Positions 7,446 to 16,233 of a DNA stretch of 48,492 nucleotides are shown here, one piece after another; within the stretch, counting starts at the first letter, position 1; each line of letters begins with the position of its first letter. The notes beneath the pieces were generated by a model that saw nothing but the letters and a program-made list of their open reading frames with translations, was not told where the DNA came from and did not search any database. The DNA lies in the NCBI GenBank assembly GCA_021323175.1, contig JAJTCK010000023.1:1-48492 (forward strand), read 5' to 3'. This stretch comes from Solirubrobacterales bacterium (GTDB lineage: Bacteria; Actinomycetota; Thermoleophilia; Solirubrobacterales; 70-9). Both the position numbers and the translations under genes were made by a program.

Positions 7446-8434
7446 TGGAGGCGAGCTCCAGGGAGATCCGGGCCACGGGCCTGTCCCGGACCTTCAAGGG
7501 TGGGATCGACGCGGTGCGCGGCATCGACCTGTCCGTCAACGAGGGCGAGGTCTTCGGATTCTTGGGCCCGAACGGCGCGGGCAAGTCGACCACGGTCCGC
7601 ATGCTCTGCACGCTGCTGCCCCCCACCTCCGGCGAGGCGACCGTCGCCGGCGCCACCATCGTCTCTGAGGCCGCGGACGTCCGCAGGCGGATCGGCGTCG
7701 CGCTCCAGGAGATCGGACTGGACCCGGTGCAGACGGGCCGCGAGCTGCTGGAGCTCCAATGCGGGCTGTACGGGATCACCGGCGCCGAGGGGCGGAAGCG
7801 CACCGACGAGCTGCTCGAACTGGTGGGGCTGACCGAGGCCGCCGACCGGCGGACCAAGACCTACTCCGGCGGGATGAAGCGGCGGCTGGACCTGGCGAGC
7901 GCACTGGTCCACCGACCCAGCGTCCTGTTCCTGGACGAGCCCACCACCGGCCTGGACCCGGCCTCGCGGCTGACTGTCTGGGAGGAGGTGCGCGCGATCA
8001 ACGCGGGCGGCACGACCGTCTTCCTGACCACCCAGTACCTGGAGGAAGCCGACGAGCTCTGCAACAGACTCGCGATCATCGACGCAGGGACCATCGTCGC
8101 GGGGGGCACCCCAGAGAAGCTCAAGGGCGAGATCGGCAACGACGTCGTCTCGGTCGCGCTGGACGGCGCGGACGCCGCCGAGACCGAGCGCGCGATCGGT
8201 GCGCTGCCCGGGCTCGAGCGGGTGGTCGCCGAGGGCGAGCGCCTGCACCTCTACGTCGAGGACGGCGCCAGCTCGATCGCCGAGATCGTGCGCAAACTCG
8301 ATGCGGCGAAGACGCAGGTCGGCGCTATCTCGGTCGCGCGGCCCAGCCTGGACGACGTGTTCCTGGAGGCGACCGGCCGCCGGCTGGAGGGAGCGCGGCC
8401 CGAGGAGTCGGCCGAGCAGGAGGAGGCCGCGTGA
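7445..8434 (+). CDS. ABC exporter ATP-binding protein (DrrA family)
   Basis: 329 residues. Walker A is GPNGAGKST (41-49), the ABC signature is YSGGM (140-144), and Walker B with the D-loop is VLFLDEPTTGLDP (160-172). TTQYLEEAD provides the switch position, where Gln replaces the usual His, as is common in DrrA-type proteins. A C-terminal regulatory extension of about 100 residues ends in a Glu/Ala-rich tail, again DrrA-like (LDDVFLEATGR). Its TGA overlaps the permease GTG, so the two form a two-gene exporter. Such pairs export drugs or lipids; the cargo is not evident here. Confidence 0.92.
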   Translation: MEASSREIRATGLSRTFKGGIDAVRGIDLSVNEGEVFGFLGPNGAGKSTTVRMLCTLLPPTSGEATVAGATIVSEAADVRRRIGVALQEIGLDPVQTGRELLELQCGLYGITGAEGRKRTDELLELVGLTEAADRRTKTYSGGMKRRLDLASALVHRPSVLFLDEPTTGLDPASRLTVWEEVRAINAGGTTVFLTTQYLEEADELCNRLAIIDAGTIVAGGTPEKLKGEIGNDVVSVALDGADAAETERAIGALPGLERVVAEGERLHLYVEDGASSIAEIVRKLDAAKTQVGAISVARPSLDDVFLEATGRRLEGARPEESAEQEEAA

Positions 8435-9189
8435 CCGAGGTCCTGCTGCTGGGGCGCCGCGCGGTCCGCGAGGTGATCCGTTACCCCGAGGCGACGATCC
8501 CCACCCTGTTCATCCCGTTGTTCTTCCTGGCGGTGAACATCGGCCAGGTCTCGGAGACCTTTCCCGACACCACCCCGTTCCTGAACGGCCAGGGCTACGC
8601 GGCGTTTCAGCTCCCGGTCTCGCTGATGTTCGCCGTCGCGACGGCCACCACCGGCCTGGCCCTGGTCACAGAGATCGACAACGGCTACTTCGACAAGCTG
8701 CTGGTCGCGCCCATCAAGCGGACCTCGATCATCATCGGCCGCTTGGGCGCCGATCTGGTCCGTGGGATCGCCGCCTCGTTCGTGGTCGTCCTCGCCGGTC
8801 TTGCGTTCGGGGTCCACATCGAAGCCGGCATCATCGGCGCAATCGTGCTGATCCTGCTGGCGGCAGCGTTCGGCGTCGCCTACGCGGGCTTCGGGATCCT
8901 GGTTGCGCTGAAGACGCGGAACGTCCAGGCGACAAACACAAGCTTCCTGCTCTTCTTCCCCCTCCTCTTCCTGACGCCGAACTTCGTGCCCTTCGACCGG
9001 CTCACCCCGGTCATGGAGACCCTGGCGCGGTTGAACCCGGTCAGCTACGTGATCGTCGGCCTGCGCTCGCTGATCATCGACGGCTGGGTCGCCAAGGACC
9101 TGCTGATCGCGATCGCCGTTATCGCGGCCATGAGCGTCGTCCTGATCGGCCTCTCGCTGCGCGCGATCAAGACGTACGACCGAAACTAG
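8431..9189 (+). CDS. ABC-2 type permease (DrrB family)
   Basis: 252 residues from a GTG start in a GTGA overlap with the ATPase gene. Six hydrophobic segments are readable, with the ABC-2 pattern of a cytoplasmic N-terminus, ALVTEIDNGYFDKLLVAPI as the coupling region after helix 2, and the LTPNFVPFDRLTPVM and LARLNPVSYV signatures of DrrB-type permeases. It partners the preceding ATPase as a dimeric inner-membrane exporter. Its TAG is shared in the self-complementary CTAG with the stop of the convergent hydrolase gene. Confidence 0.9.
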   Translation: MTEVLLLGRRAVREVIRYPEATIPTLFIPLFFLAVNIGQVSETFPDTTPFLNGQGYAAFQLPVSLMFAVATATTGLALVTEIDNGYFDKLLVAPIKRTSIIIGRLGADLVRGIAASFVVVLAGLAFGVHIEAGIIGAIVLILLAAAFGVAYAGFGILVALKTRNVQATNTSFLLFFPLLFLTPNFVPFDRLTPVMETLARLNPVSYVIVGLRSLIIDGWVAKDLLIAIAVIAAMSVVLIGLSLRAIKTYDRN

Positions 9190-10025
9190 GCCGCGGCCCG
9201 GTCGTCGAGCCAGGCGACCAAGTCGTTCATGACCCGCTCCTGCTCTGGCTCGTTCATGATCTCGTGGAAGAGGCCCTCGTAAGTGATCAGGCGCTTGTCG
9301 GCTGAGCCGGCAAGCTCGTGGACCATGTACGAGGCGGCGGGCGGGACCAGCCGGTCAGCGGTGCCGACCATCACCAGCAACGGCAGCGTCAGGCCGGGCA
9401 GGCGGGCGGGGAACCCGCCGATCGCCCCGGCCAGCTCTGAGACGGTCCGGGCGGGCAGCTTCTCGTGGTGGTTCAAGGGGTCTGAGACGTAGTCGCGGAC
9501 GACCTCCGGGTCTCGGCTCACCGAGTCGGCGTCGACGTCGAAGACTCCGGCGTTCGGGGACACCGCCGAGAGCACGCGGCCGGCGAGCAGCTGGAGCCGG
9601 CCGGCCGCCTCCAGGTCGGTGGCGGGAGCCGACAGCACCAGGCCCGCGAGCTCGTGCTGGCGCTCCAGCGCGAACTCCAGCGCGAGCGCACCGCCCATGC
9701 TGTGGCCCAGCAGGAACGCCCTTTTCTCCGGGGTCTCCGCGCGCGCCATCCCGACCGCCGTGCCGATGTCGGCCACCGCCGTGGCCATGTGGCCGATGTT
9801 GGCGCTGCCCCCGTGCGAGCGGCCGTGCCCGCGGTGGTCCAGCGCCCAGACGTCATAGCCCCTCTGGTTCAGCCGAGCCGCGACGTGCGCGTAGCGTCCG
9901 GAGTGCTCTGAGACGCCGTGGGCGATGACGACCGCAGCCGTCGGTCTCTGGCCCGAGGACCAGCGCTGCCAGAAGATCTCGCCGCCGTCCTGCCCCGTGA
10001 AGGTCCCGCTCGTGTTCTCGAACAC
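9186..10025 (-). CDS. Alpha/beta hydrolase, monoacylglycerol lipase-like
   Basis: 279 residues in the lysophospholipase/monoglyceride lipase branch. The oxyanion-hole motif is AHGVSEHSGRY, and ALDHRGHGRS follows strand 4. The nucleophile elbow GHSMGG holds Ser109, with Asp224 (GTADRLVP) and His254 (GLFHEIMNEPE) completing the triad. No signal peptide is seen, so it is probably cytosolic. The only usable start is GTG, since the frame upstream meets TGA with no ATG. That GTG lies inside a long inverted repeat, described separately, which could hide the start in mRNA. The physiological substrate is unknown. Confidence 0.9.
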   Translation of the reverse strand: MFENTSGTFTGQDGGEIFWQRWSSGQRPTAAVVIAHGVSEHSGRYAHVAARLNQRGYDVWALDHRGHGRSHGGSANIGHMATAVADIGTAVGMARAETPEKRAFLLGHSMGGALALEFALERQHELAGLVLSAPATDLEAAGRLQLLAGRVLSAVSPNAGVFDVDADSVSRDPEVVRDYVSDPLNHHEKLPARTVSELAGAIGGFPARLPGLTLPLLVMVGTADRLVPPAASYMVHELAGSADKRLITYEGLFHEIMNEPEQERVMNDLVAWLDDRAAA

Positions 10026-10033
10026 GAGCGGGA
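10004..10033. promoter_or_regulatory. Near-perfect 14-bp inverted repeat over a start codon
   Basis: The arms at 10004-10017 and 10020-10033 are perfectly complementary with a 2-base spacer. The right arm contains the GTG start of the hydrolase. As RNA the outer ten or so pairs would form a stable stem that closes the start codon. As DNA the repeat could be a dimeric repressor operator. Both readings are inference. Confidence 0.6.
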
Positions 10034-10051
10034 ACCTATGGCCTCAGAGCC

Positions 10052-10906
10052 CTAGACGTCCTTTTCGATCGGCACCGAGACCATGTTGCCCCACTCGGTC
10101 CAGGAGCCGTCGTAGTTCTTGACGTCGGACTCGCCGAGCAGCTCGGAGAGCACGAACCAGGTGTGCGCCGAGCGCTCGCCGATCCGGCAGTAGGCGATGA
10201 TCGGGGTGTCCCCGTCGATCACTCCCTTGCCCTCGTACAGCTCGCGCAGCTCGTCGGCCGATTTGAACGTTCCGTCCTCGTTCACGGCCTGCGCCCAGGG
10301 GACCGAGGCCGCGCCGGGGATATGACCGGAGCGCTGAGCGCCCTCCTGTTCGTATCCGGCCATCGCGATCAGCTCGCCTGAGTACTCCTGGGGGCTGCGG
10401 ACGTCGACCAACCTCGTGTCGGCGTCGAGGGCCTTCTGCACCTCGTCGCGGAAAGCACGCAGCGACTCGTCGCCCTCGGCCGCCTTGAACTCGACGGCAT
10501 CGTGGGAGGGGACGTCGGTGGTCGTGTCACGGCCCTCGGAGATCCACTTCTCGCGCGGCCCGTTGATGAGCTTCATCTTGCCGTGGCCGTAATAGCGGAA
10601 GTACCAGTACGTATAGGCGGCGAACCAGTTGTTGCGGTCGCCGTAGAGGACGACGGTGTGGTCGTTGGAGATCCCGCGGCTGCCCATCAGCTCGCCGAAC
10701 TCCTTCGGGCCGAGGAAGTCGCGCTTCACCTGGTCCTGCAGGTCGGCCTTCCAATCAAAGCCGATGGCGCCGGGGATGTGGGCCTCGGCGTACAGCGCCG
10801 GGTTCTCATCCACCTCGACGATGCGGACGTCGTCATCGTCCAGATGCTCGGCAACCCAGTCGGTGTCCACGAGCACGTCCTTCGCGTAATCAGCCATCTC
10901 GGCCAT
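10052..10906 (-). CDS. Thiosulfate sulfurtransferase (tandem rhodanese)
   Basis: 284 residues with two rhodanese domains. The N-terminal domain (about 10-135) lacks the catalytic Cys: its active-site loop reads YGDRNNWFA with Asp90. The C-terminal domain (about 150-280) carries the active loop YCRIGERSAHTWF with Cys240, closely resembling actinobacterial CysA/SseA-type enzymes. It transfers sulfane sulfur from thiosulfate to cyanide or thiol acceptors. No sulfur-assimilation genes are adjacent. The hydrolase gene follows after 26 bases on the same strand. Confidence 0.93.
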   Translation of the reverse strand: MAEMADYAKDVLVDTDWVAEHLDDDDVRIVEVDENPALYAEAHIPGAIGFDWKADLQDQVKRDFLGPKEFGELMGSRGISNDHTVVLYGDRNNWFAAYTYWYFRYYGHGKMKLINGPREKWISEGRDTTTDVPSHDAVEFKAAEGDESLRAFRDEVQKALDADTRLVDVRSPQEYSGELIAMAGYEQEGAQRSGHIPGAASVPWAQAVNEDGTFKSADELRELYEGKGVIDGDTPIIAYCRIGERSAHTWFVLSELLGESDVKNYDGSWTEWGNMVSVPIEKDV

Positions 10907-10951
10907 CCCTTCTCGTATCGCTCGCTGATTTGCCTGATTCCTGATCGGAGA

Positions 10952-11437
10952 TTACCTATTCAGCAGACTCTCGACCGAGTCGGCCGCATGGGCGCTCCAC
11001 GCCGGGCCCTCGGGCGCGCCCAGCGTGACGGCCGGGATCCGCCAGGCGGTGGCCGCGCGCTCGACGATGCCGACGCCCGCTGTGAGCAGGGCGTCCGGCA
11101 CGGAGCCCTGCGCCTGGTAGGCGAAACCCCTGACCGGAGTGTCCACCAGCTTCTCCAGCAGCCGCTCGAGGCGCGGGCCGTGGATCGCCTCCAGCAGCTC
11201 GTCCTCGCCTGACGCGGAGCCCAGCAGCCACACGACGACGGCGGTGTCGCCCACCAGGTCGAGCACGGTGCCGGGGCTATCGGGGTCCGCGACCGCCGCC
11301 TCGTGCCCCGCATCCTCGATTGCGGCGAGCCCCTGCGGGCTGCGGCTGGTTCCCCGCACCTGCCAGCCCCGCGCTTCCAGCTCACCGCCGAGCGCGCGGC
11401 CCCAGCAGCCGGACCCGACGATCAGGGCACGCGCCAC
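10952..11437 (-). CDS. Small Rossmann-fold protein, NAD-dependent epimerase-like N-domain only
   Basis: 161 residues from GTG. The N-terminus RALIVGSGCWGRALGGEL followed by a beta strand ending in RGTSRS is a dinucleotide-binding fold of the epimerase/NmrA kind. At 161 residues the protein has little room for the usual substrate domain, and no YxxxK pair is seen. The C-terminal half may be a shortened lid (VDTPVRGFAYQAQGSV). The start follows the stop of the upstream small membrane protein after one base. Activity is uncertain. Confidence 0.65.
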   Translation of the reverse strand: MARALIVGSGCWGRALGGELEARGWQVRGTSRSPQGLAAIEDAGHEAAVADPDSPGTVLDLVGDTAVVVWLLGSASGEDELLEAIHGPRLERLLEKLVDTPVRGFAYQAQGSVPDALLTAGVGIVERAATAWRIPAVTLGAPEGPAWSAHAADSVESLLNR

Positions 11438-11438
11438 C

Positions 11439-11756
11439 TCAGGCGTCGTCCTCCACGCTGCCGTCGTCGGCGAACGGCCCGCGGCCGCGGGCCCGGACAG
11501 CCTCGTCCTCTCGCGCCTGGCGCTCGACGTCGACCTCGGTGAGCTCCTCGGCCCCGCGGCGGCGGCGGTACTCGTTCTGGGCGTCCAGCATCTGACGGAC
11601 GTCGTCCACCTCGTTCTGGGCCTCAAGCTCCGGCGAGCGAGTCGGCTTCCAGTCGAGCAGCTCGGACGCTGGGTAGTCCTTGAACAGACGCGCGGTGACG
11701 ACCACGAGCACGATCAGGATCGCGACCAACCCGAGCGTGATCAGGGTCAGGGTCAT
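11439..11756 (-). CDS. Small membrane protein with charged cytosolic tail
   Basis: 105 residues from ATG, chosen because a hydrophobic helix begins at once (MTLTLITLGLVAILIVLVVV). The remainder is soluble, highly charged and probably helical (LEAQNEVDDVRQMLDAQNEY), ending in an acidic tail. I do not recognise a family. It is cotranscribed with the small Rossmann protein, one base apart. A longer reading from an ATG 16 codons upstream is possible but adds a basic segment before the helix. Confidence 0.6.
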   Translation of the reverse strand: MTLTLITLGLVAILIVLVVVTARLFKDYPASELLDWKPTRSPELEAQNEVDDVRQMLDAQNEYRRRRGAEELTEVDVERQAREDEAVRARGRGPFADDGSVEDDA

Positions 11757-11842
11757 GCCGGCTTGGGCGCGTCGCCTGCGATGTGAGCAGAGTAGCCCCG
11801 GCAAGGCCGCAGCGGAGAGGTGGGCTCCGATAGCCTCGCGCG

Positions 11843-12661
11843 ATGCCCTCTCCAGAGCTGGCGAGCGTAGACGGGCAGATCACCCCGACACCCGAGGCGC
11901 GGATCCCGCCGGGCGATGACGGGCTGCTCCGCGGCGACGGCGTGTTCGAGGTGATCCGGCTCTACTCGGGGCGCCCCTTCGCATTGCAGGAGCACATCGA
12001 CCGCCTGGAGCGGTCGGCGGCGGCCATCGAGCTGCCCGTCGAGCGCGCGGCCCTGGAGGCCGAGGTGAGTGCGCTGCTCGACGAGTACGGGGAGCACGAG
12101 GGGCAGCTGCGCCTCGTGGTCACACGCGGCGGCAGGCGGCTGGCCTTCACCGAGAATCTTCCGCCCCACGGCGAAATCGTGACGCTGGCGACCATCCGGT
12201 ACTCACCGACGATCATCTTGACCGGCGTCAAGTCACTCTCCTACGCGGCCAACATGCAGGCGACCCGACTGGCCAAGGCCGAGGGGGCGGACGAGGCCAT
12301 CCTGGTTCGGCCCGACGGCATCGTGCTCGAGGCCCCCACCTCCACCGTCTTCTGGGCCTCGGCCGAGGGCGACCTGCGTACCCCCTCGATCGGCGCGGGC
12401 ATCCTCGAGTCCATCACCAGGGCCAGGCTTGCGCGCGAGCTGGACGTCGAGGAGGGCGAGTACCCGATCGAGGACCTGCGCGGCGCCCAGGAAGCATTTT
12501 TGGCCTCGACCGTGCGGGAGGTCCAGCCGATCGTCGCGATCGACGGGCGCGAGCTGCCCGAGACCCCCGGTCCCCGCACCCGCGAGGCGCTCGACGCATT
12601 CGCGGGAGTGCTGGCGAGCGAGCTCGATCCCGCTTCGGCCTCGTCCTCCACCCCGTCCTGA
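11843..12661 (+). CDS. Class IV PLP-dependent aminotransferase / aminodeoxychorismate lyase family
   Basis: 272 residues of the fold-type IV family. Features are LLRGDGVFEVIRLYSGRPF near the start, the PLP lysine K130 in GVKSLSYAANM, Glu163 in VLEAPTSTVFW, and the TPSIGAGILESITR phosphate-binding block. The family includes branched-chain and D-amino acid aminotransferases and 4-amino-4-deoxychorismate lyase. The short length and lack of branched-chain-specific motifs leave PabC-like lyase as a fair option. It is followed two bases later by an acyl-CoA dehydrogenase gene. Confidence 0.88.
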   Translation: MPSPELASVDGQITPTPEARIPPGDDGLLRGDGVFEVIRLYSGRPFALQEHIDRLERSAAAIELPVERAALEAEVSALLDEYGEHEGQLRLVVTRGGRRLAFTENLPPHGEIVTLATIRYSPTIILTGVKSLSYAANMQATRLAKAEGADEAILVRPDGIVLEAPTSTVFWASAEGDLRTPSIGAGILESITRARLARELDVEEGEYPIEDLRGAQEAFLASTVREVQPIVAIDGRELPETPGPRTREALDAFAGVLASELDPASASSSTPS

Positions 12662-12663
12662 GC

Positions 12664-13827
12664 TTGGACCTCGAGCTGACAGACGAGCAGCGGCTGATCT
12701 CCGAGTCCGCGCGGGAGTTCGCGGACAAGGAGATCGTCCCGAGGGTCCGCGACAACGACCGTGCCGAGCGCTTCGATCGCGAGCTGGCTTCGAAGATGGG
12801 CGAGGTCGGTTACCTGGGCGCCCCGGTCTCCGAGGACTACGGCGGCAGGGGGCTCGACTACGTCGGCTACGCACTGATCGTCGAGCAGGTCGGCCGAGCC
12901 GACTCCGCCGCCCGCACCGTGGTCTCCGTTCAGACCTCGCTGGTTTGCGGCTCGATTGAGCAGTGGGGGACCGAGCCACAGAAGCGGGAGTGGCTGCCGC
13001 GGCTTTGCTCGGGAGAGGCGCTCGGGTGCTTCGGGCTGACGGAGCCCGACACCGGCTCCGACGCGGCCAACCTTCGCACTCGCGCGAAGAAGTCGGACGG
13101 TGGATGGGTCCTGAACGGCAACAAGATGTGGATCTCGCTCGGCAACGTCGCCGAAGTGGCGCTGATCTTCGCCCAGACGGAACCCGACAAGAAGCATAAG
13201 GGGCTGGCCTGCTTCCTCGTGCCGACCGCCTCGGACGGCTTCTCGACCCAGGAGATCCACGGCAAGCTCGGTCTGCGCTCATCGGACACCGCCGAGATCT
13301 CCCTGGACGCCGTCGAGGTCCCCGACTCCGCGATGCTCGGTGAGATCGGCGACGGCTTCAAGGTCGCCATGAGCGCGCTGGACAAGGGCCGCTACAGCGT
13401 CGCCGCGGGCTGCGTCGGCATCTGCGACGGATGCGTCGAGGCGTCGGTGTCCTACTCCAAGGAGCGCAAGCAGTTCGACGTGCCGATCGCGAGCTTCCAG
13501 CTCGTGCAGGCGATGATCGCCGACATGATCGTCAAGCGGGACGCCGCACGGATGCTCGTCTTCCGCGCAGGCGCGCTGAAGGACCAGGGCAAGCCGAGCA
13601 CCATCGAAACCTCGATCGCCAAGCTGTATGCGACGGAGTCCGCCGTCGAGTGCGCCAACACCGCAATCCAGGTGCACGGAGGCTCCGGATACGTCGACGA
13701 TTACCCGGTCGAACGCTACCTCCGGGACGCGCGCGTGACGACGCTGTACGAAGGGACTTCGCAGATCCAGAAGCTGATCATCGGCCGCGACGCGACCGGG
13801 ATCAACGCAATGACGCCCGGGCAGTGA
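12664..13827 (+). CDS. Acyl-CoA dehydrogenase
   Basis: 387 residues, full family length, from a TTG start that places the standard N-terminus LELTDEQRLI. FAD- and substrate-contact motifs are present: CFGLTEPDTGSDAANL, KMWISLGNVAEVALIFAQT, RKQFDVPIASFQ, IQVHGGSGYVDDYPVER and the catalytic base Glu363 in LYEGTSQIQKLIIGR. It introduces the alpha-beta double bond in acyl-CoA and passes electrons to ETF. The short/medium-chain type is suggested by length only. It is the first of three beta-oxidation-type enzymes in this region. Confidence 0.93.
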   Translation: MDLELTDEQRLISESAREFADKEIVPRVRDNDRAERFDRELASKMGEVGYLGAPVSEDYGGRGLDYVGYALIVEQVGRADSAARTVVSVQTSLVCGSIEQWGTEPQKREWLPRLCSGEALGCFGLTEPDTGSDAANLRTRAKKSDGGWVLNGNKMWISLGNVAEVALIFAQTEPDKKHKGLACFLVPTASDGFSTQEIHGKLGLRSSDTAEISLDAVEVPDSAMLGEIGDGFKVAMSALDKGRYSVAAGCVGICDGCVEASVSYSKERKQFDVPIASFQLVQAMIADMIVKRDAARMLVFRAGALKDQGKPSTIETSIAKLYATESAVECANTAIQVHGGSGYVDDYPVERYLRDARVTTLYEGTSQIQKLIIGRDATGINAMTPGQ

Positions 13828-13897
13828 CAGGGCAGGGGCACCATCTGGATCGCGTCGTAACCCCGTTTCTCCGCAGGCGAAGCCGAGGAGATGGTCG

Positions 13898-14668
13898 ATG
13901 GCGGAGCCGCTGATCCTGACCGAGACCCACGGCCGCGTCGGGCTCTGCCGACTGAACCGGCCCGAGGCCCGCAACGCGCTCTCCCCCGGCCTGCGCGAGG
14001 AGCTGGCCGAGGCCGTCGAGCGCTTCGACGGCGACGAGGACATCGGCTGCATCCTGATCGCCGGCAACGACGAGGCCTTCGCGGCCGGCGCGGACGTGAG
14101 GGCGCTGGCCGAGCGCGACTTGACCGAGGAGCTCAGCCCCAGTGAGACCTTCTGGCGGCGATTGGCGTCGGTGCGCACGCCGATGATCGCCGGGGTCTCG
14201 GGCTGGGCGCTGGGCGGGGGCTGCGAGCTGGCGCTGCTCTGCGACATGATCGTCGCCTCCGAGACCGCCGAGTTCGGGCAGCCGGAGATCACCCTCGCGA
14301 TCATCCCCGGCGGCGGCGGGACCCAGCGCCTCGCTCGGACCGTCGGCAAGGCCCGCGCGATGGAGCTGGTCCTGACGGGCCGGCGGTTCGACGCGAGGGA
14401 GGCTTTGGAGATGGGGATGGTCAACCGGGTGACGAAGAAAGGGGCCTGGCTTGACGAAGGGCTCGAGCTCGCGGCGGTCGTGGCCCGCCGGCCGCCCCTG
14501 GCGTCCCGCCTTGCGAAGGAGGCGATCCTGACCGCGGAGGAGACCGGCCTGACCGCCGGCGTCGAGGCCGAGCGCCGGCTGTTCGGGGTCGCGATGGCGA
14601 CCGAGGACCGGGTTGAGGCGATGCAAGCGTTCCTGGAGAAGCGGAAGCCGGACTTCCAGGGCCGCTAG
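13898..14668 (+). CDS. Enoyl-CoA hydratase
   Basis: 256 residues of the crotonase fold. The oxyanion-hole region is AAGADVRAL and ALGGGCELAL. Both catalytic glutamates are present: E110 (GGGCEL) and E130 (GQPEITLAIIPGGGGTQRL). It hydrates trans-2-enoyl-CoA to (S)-3-hydroxyacyl-CoA and sits 70 bases after the acyl-CoA dehydrogenase. A Shine-Dalgarno-like GAGGAGA precedes the ATG. The stop shares CTAG with the convergent SDR. Confidence 0.93.
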   Translation: MAEPLILTETHGRVGLCRLNRPEARNALSPGLREELAEAVERFDGDEDIGCILIAGNDEAFAAGADVRALAERDLTEELSPSETFWRRLASVRTPMIAGVSGWALGGGCELALLCDMIVASETAEFGQPEITLAIIPGGGGTQRLARTVGKARAMELVLTGRRFDAREALEMGMVNRVTKKGAWLDEGLELAAVVARRPPLASRLAKEAILTAEETGLTAGVEAERRLFGVAMATEDRVEAMQAFLEKRKPDFQGR

Positions 14669-15639
14669 CCCCGAAAGCTCTTCCGCCCCACGAGCGCGCC
14701 GAGCGCGCCTGCCCCGGCCGCGAGCACCGCGCGGCGCAACCTCGGCTTCCCGTGCGCCTTCCAGCCGCCGTCCTCCCGGTATGGACCGGTCGTGTGGAGG
14801 ACGTTCCCGTCCTGCCTCTCCGCAGGCTGGTCCTCGAACGTCCCGCGCAGGAACATCGAGGGTGCCACCCTGCAGTACAGCTTGGGCGCCAGGGCGTACA
14901 GCAGTTCAAGCGCGCGACCGGCCCTGCCGTAGTTCACCTCCCGGTTCGGCGACTCGGCGCACTTCTCTATTCCCTCGGCCACGGTGCCGACGTCGTACAT
15001 CGGCGGGATCGGGCGCAGGCTCCCCCCGGTCACGTTGGCGGCATGCTCGAAGATAGGGGTGTCGACCGCCTGCGGGATTATCGTCACGACGTCGATTCCG
15101 GGTTTGCCCTCCAGATCGTGCCGCAGGCATTCCGAGAACGCCCTGACGGCCTGCTTGGAGACGACGTAGGGCGAGACCTCAGGGGTCGTGATCCTGCCCC
15201 AGACCGAGGACATGTTGATCAGGACCCCTCCTCCGTCCTGGCGGCGGAACCTGGCAATCGCCGCGCGGGCCCCGTGCACCTGACCGAACAGGTTCGTCTC
15301 GACAACCGTCCGGAAGATGTCCGAGGGGATCTCCCAGAACTCGCCGTAGGCCATGGTCCCCGCGTTGTTGACCCACACGTCGATACGCCCGAACCGACGC
15401 TCGGCTTCCGCGGCGACCCGCTCCACGTCGTCCTCGCTCCTGACGTCTCCGCGAGAGGCGACCGCCGGCGCGCCCATCCGCTCGCACTCCGATCGCACCT
15501 CCTCGAGCGCCTCGCCGCCGCGTGCCATCAGCACCAAGCGGGACCCCCGGCGGGCGAAGCGAAGCGACGCCGCGCGTCCGATCCCGCTGGACGCCCCGGT
15601 GACCACCACCACCGCCTGCTCGAGAGGCGGTCTCCCCAT
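14665..15639 (-). CDS. Short-chain dehydrogenase/reductase with C-terminal extension
   Basis: 324 residues from the ATG that places VVVVTGASSGIG at 10-21. NNAG is at 91-94, and the catalytic set is S144/S145, Y158, K162. The core ends near 250. About 75 more residues form a hydrophobic Ala/Leu segment and a basic Arg/Lys-rich tail, the arrangement of a group of actinobacterial SDRs that may be membrane-associated. The substrate is unknown. The gene starts five bases after the stop of the DUF1360 gene. Confidence 0.87.
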   Translation of the reverse strand: MGRPPLEQAVVVVTGASSGIGRAASLRFARRGSRLVLMARGGEALEEVRSECERMGAPAVASRGDVRSEDDVERVAAEAERRFGRIDVWVNNAGTMAYGEFWEIPSDIFRTVVETNLFGQVHGARAAIARFRRQDGGGVLINMSSVWGRITTPEVSPYVVSKQAVRAFSECLRHDLEGKPGIDVVTIIPQAVDTPIFEHAANVTGGSLRPIPPMYDVGTVAEGIEKCAESPNREVNYGRAGRALELLYALAPKLYCRVAPSMFLRGTFEDQPAERQDGNVLHTTGPYREDGGWKAHGKPRLRRAVLAAGAGALGALVGRKSFRG

Positions 15640-15644
15640 CGAGC

Positions 15645-16175
15645 TCAGAGTCCCTTTTCCTCCGCGGCCTTGTAGGCGATCTGGAGGAAGTCGGACACCG
15701 TCAGGGCCGAGAACACGCTCGCAATGAACCTTGTCAGGCGGGGAGCGACCGCGATGCCCAGGGTCATCGCCGCCACCACCCAGAGCCCGAGGCAATAGGG
15801 GCACACGATCAACTCGCCGATCGCCCGCCGGAGCCCCGAGCCGCGCGGCGCTTCCTCGAGCTCGGCGGGGCCGCCCTTGTCCTGCAGCTCGGTGAATGGC
15901 GCCCGCGCGAAGCTCATGACCTTGTCCTTGGAGATCAGGCGAGACATCTTGTGCGAGCCGACGCCGATCAGAAGAAAGTCGCCAACGTCAACCCGCTCCG
16001 GCAACTCGTGGCGCGAGGACCGGCTGATCAGGAACAAGGCGGCCGCAACCAGGGCGTTGAAGAGCGCAGCCAGCAGCCCATATGACGCGAGCGGCGGGCG
16101 CTCCTCGGGTGACGCGTAGCCGTCGACGTTCCCATGGCCGTCGGCGGGGGGCGCTGAGGTCCGGGCAGTTGGCAT
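15645..16175 (-). CDS. DUF1360 family membrane protein
   Basis: 176 residues. Two or three hydrophobic segments (about 30-50, 122-145 and a weaker one at 150-168) surround family motifs: GVGSHKMSRLISKDKV, FARAPFTEL and CPYCLGLWVVA at about 125-135. The family is uncharacterised; Bacillus members are sporulation-linked, but no such context exists here. The ATG chosen is the last one before the membrane segments. The upstream GGGAG sits too close to it to be a normal ribosome site, so the start is uncertain. Confidence 0.8.
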   Translation of the reverse strand: MPTARTSAPPADGHGNVDGYASPEERPPLASYGLLAALFNALVAAALFLISRSSRHELPERVDVGDFLLIGVGSHKMSRLISKDKVMSFARAPFTELQDKGGPAELEEAPRGSGLRRAIGELIVCPYCLGLWVVAAMTLGIAVAPRLTRFIASVFSALTVSDFLQIAYKAAEEKGL

Positions 16176-16233
16176 CTCCCAACTGTTTCCCACCGCCGGG
16201 GCGCTGAAACCGCGCGGCTGATGTAATCGGCGC

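Noticed and set aside
6620-8248. A 542-codon open frame on the minus strand
   Set aside because: It lies antisense to the NUDIX and ABC genes, is rich in Arg, Gly, Asp and Gln as expected for a shadow of GC-rich coding DNA, and has no family motif.
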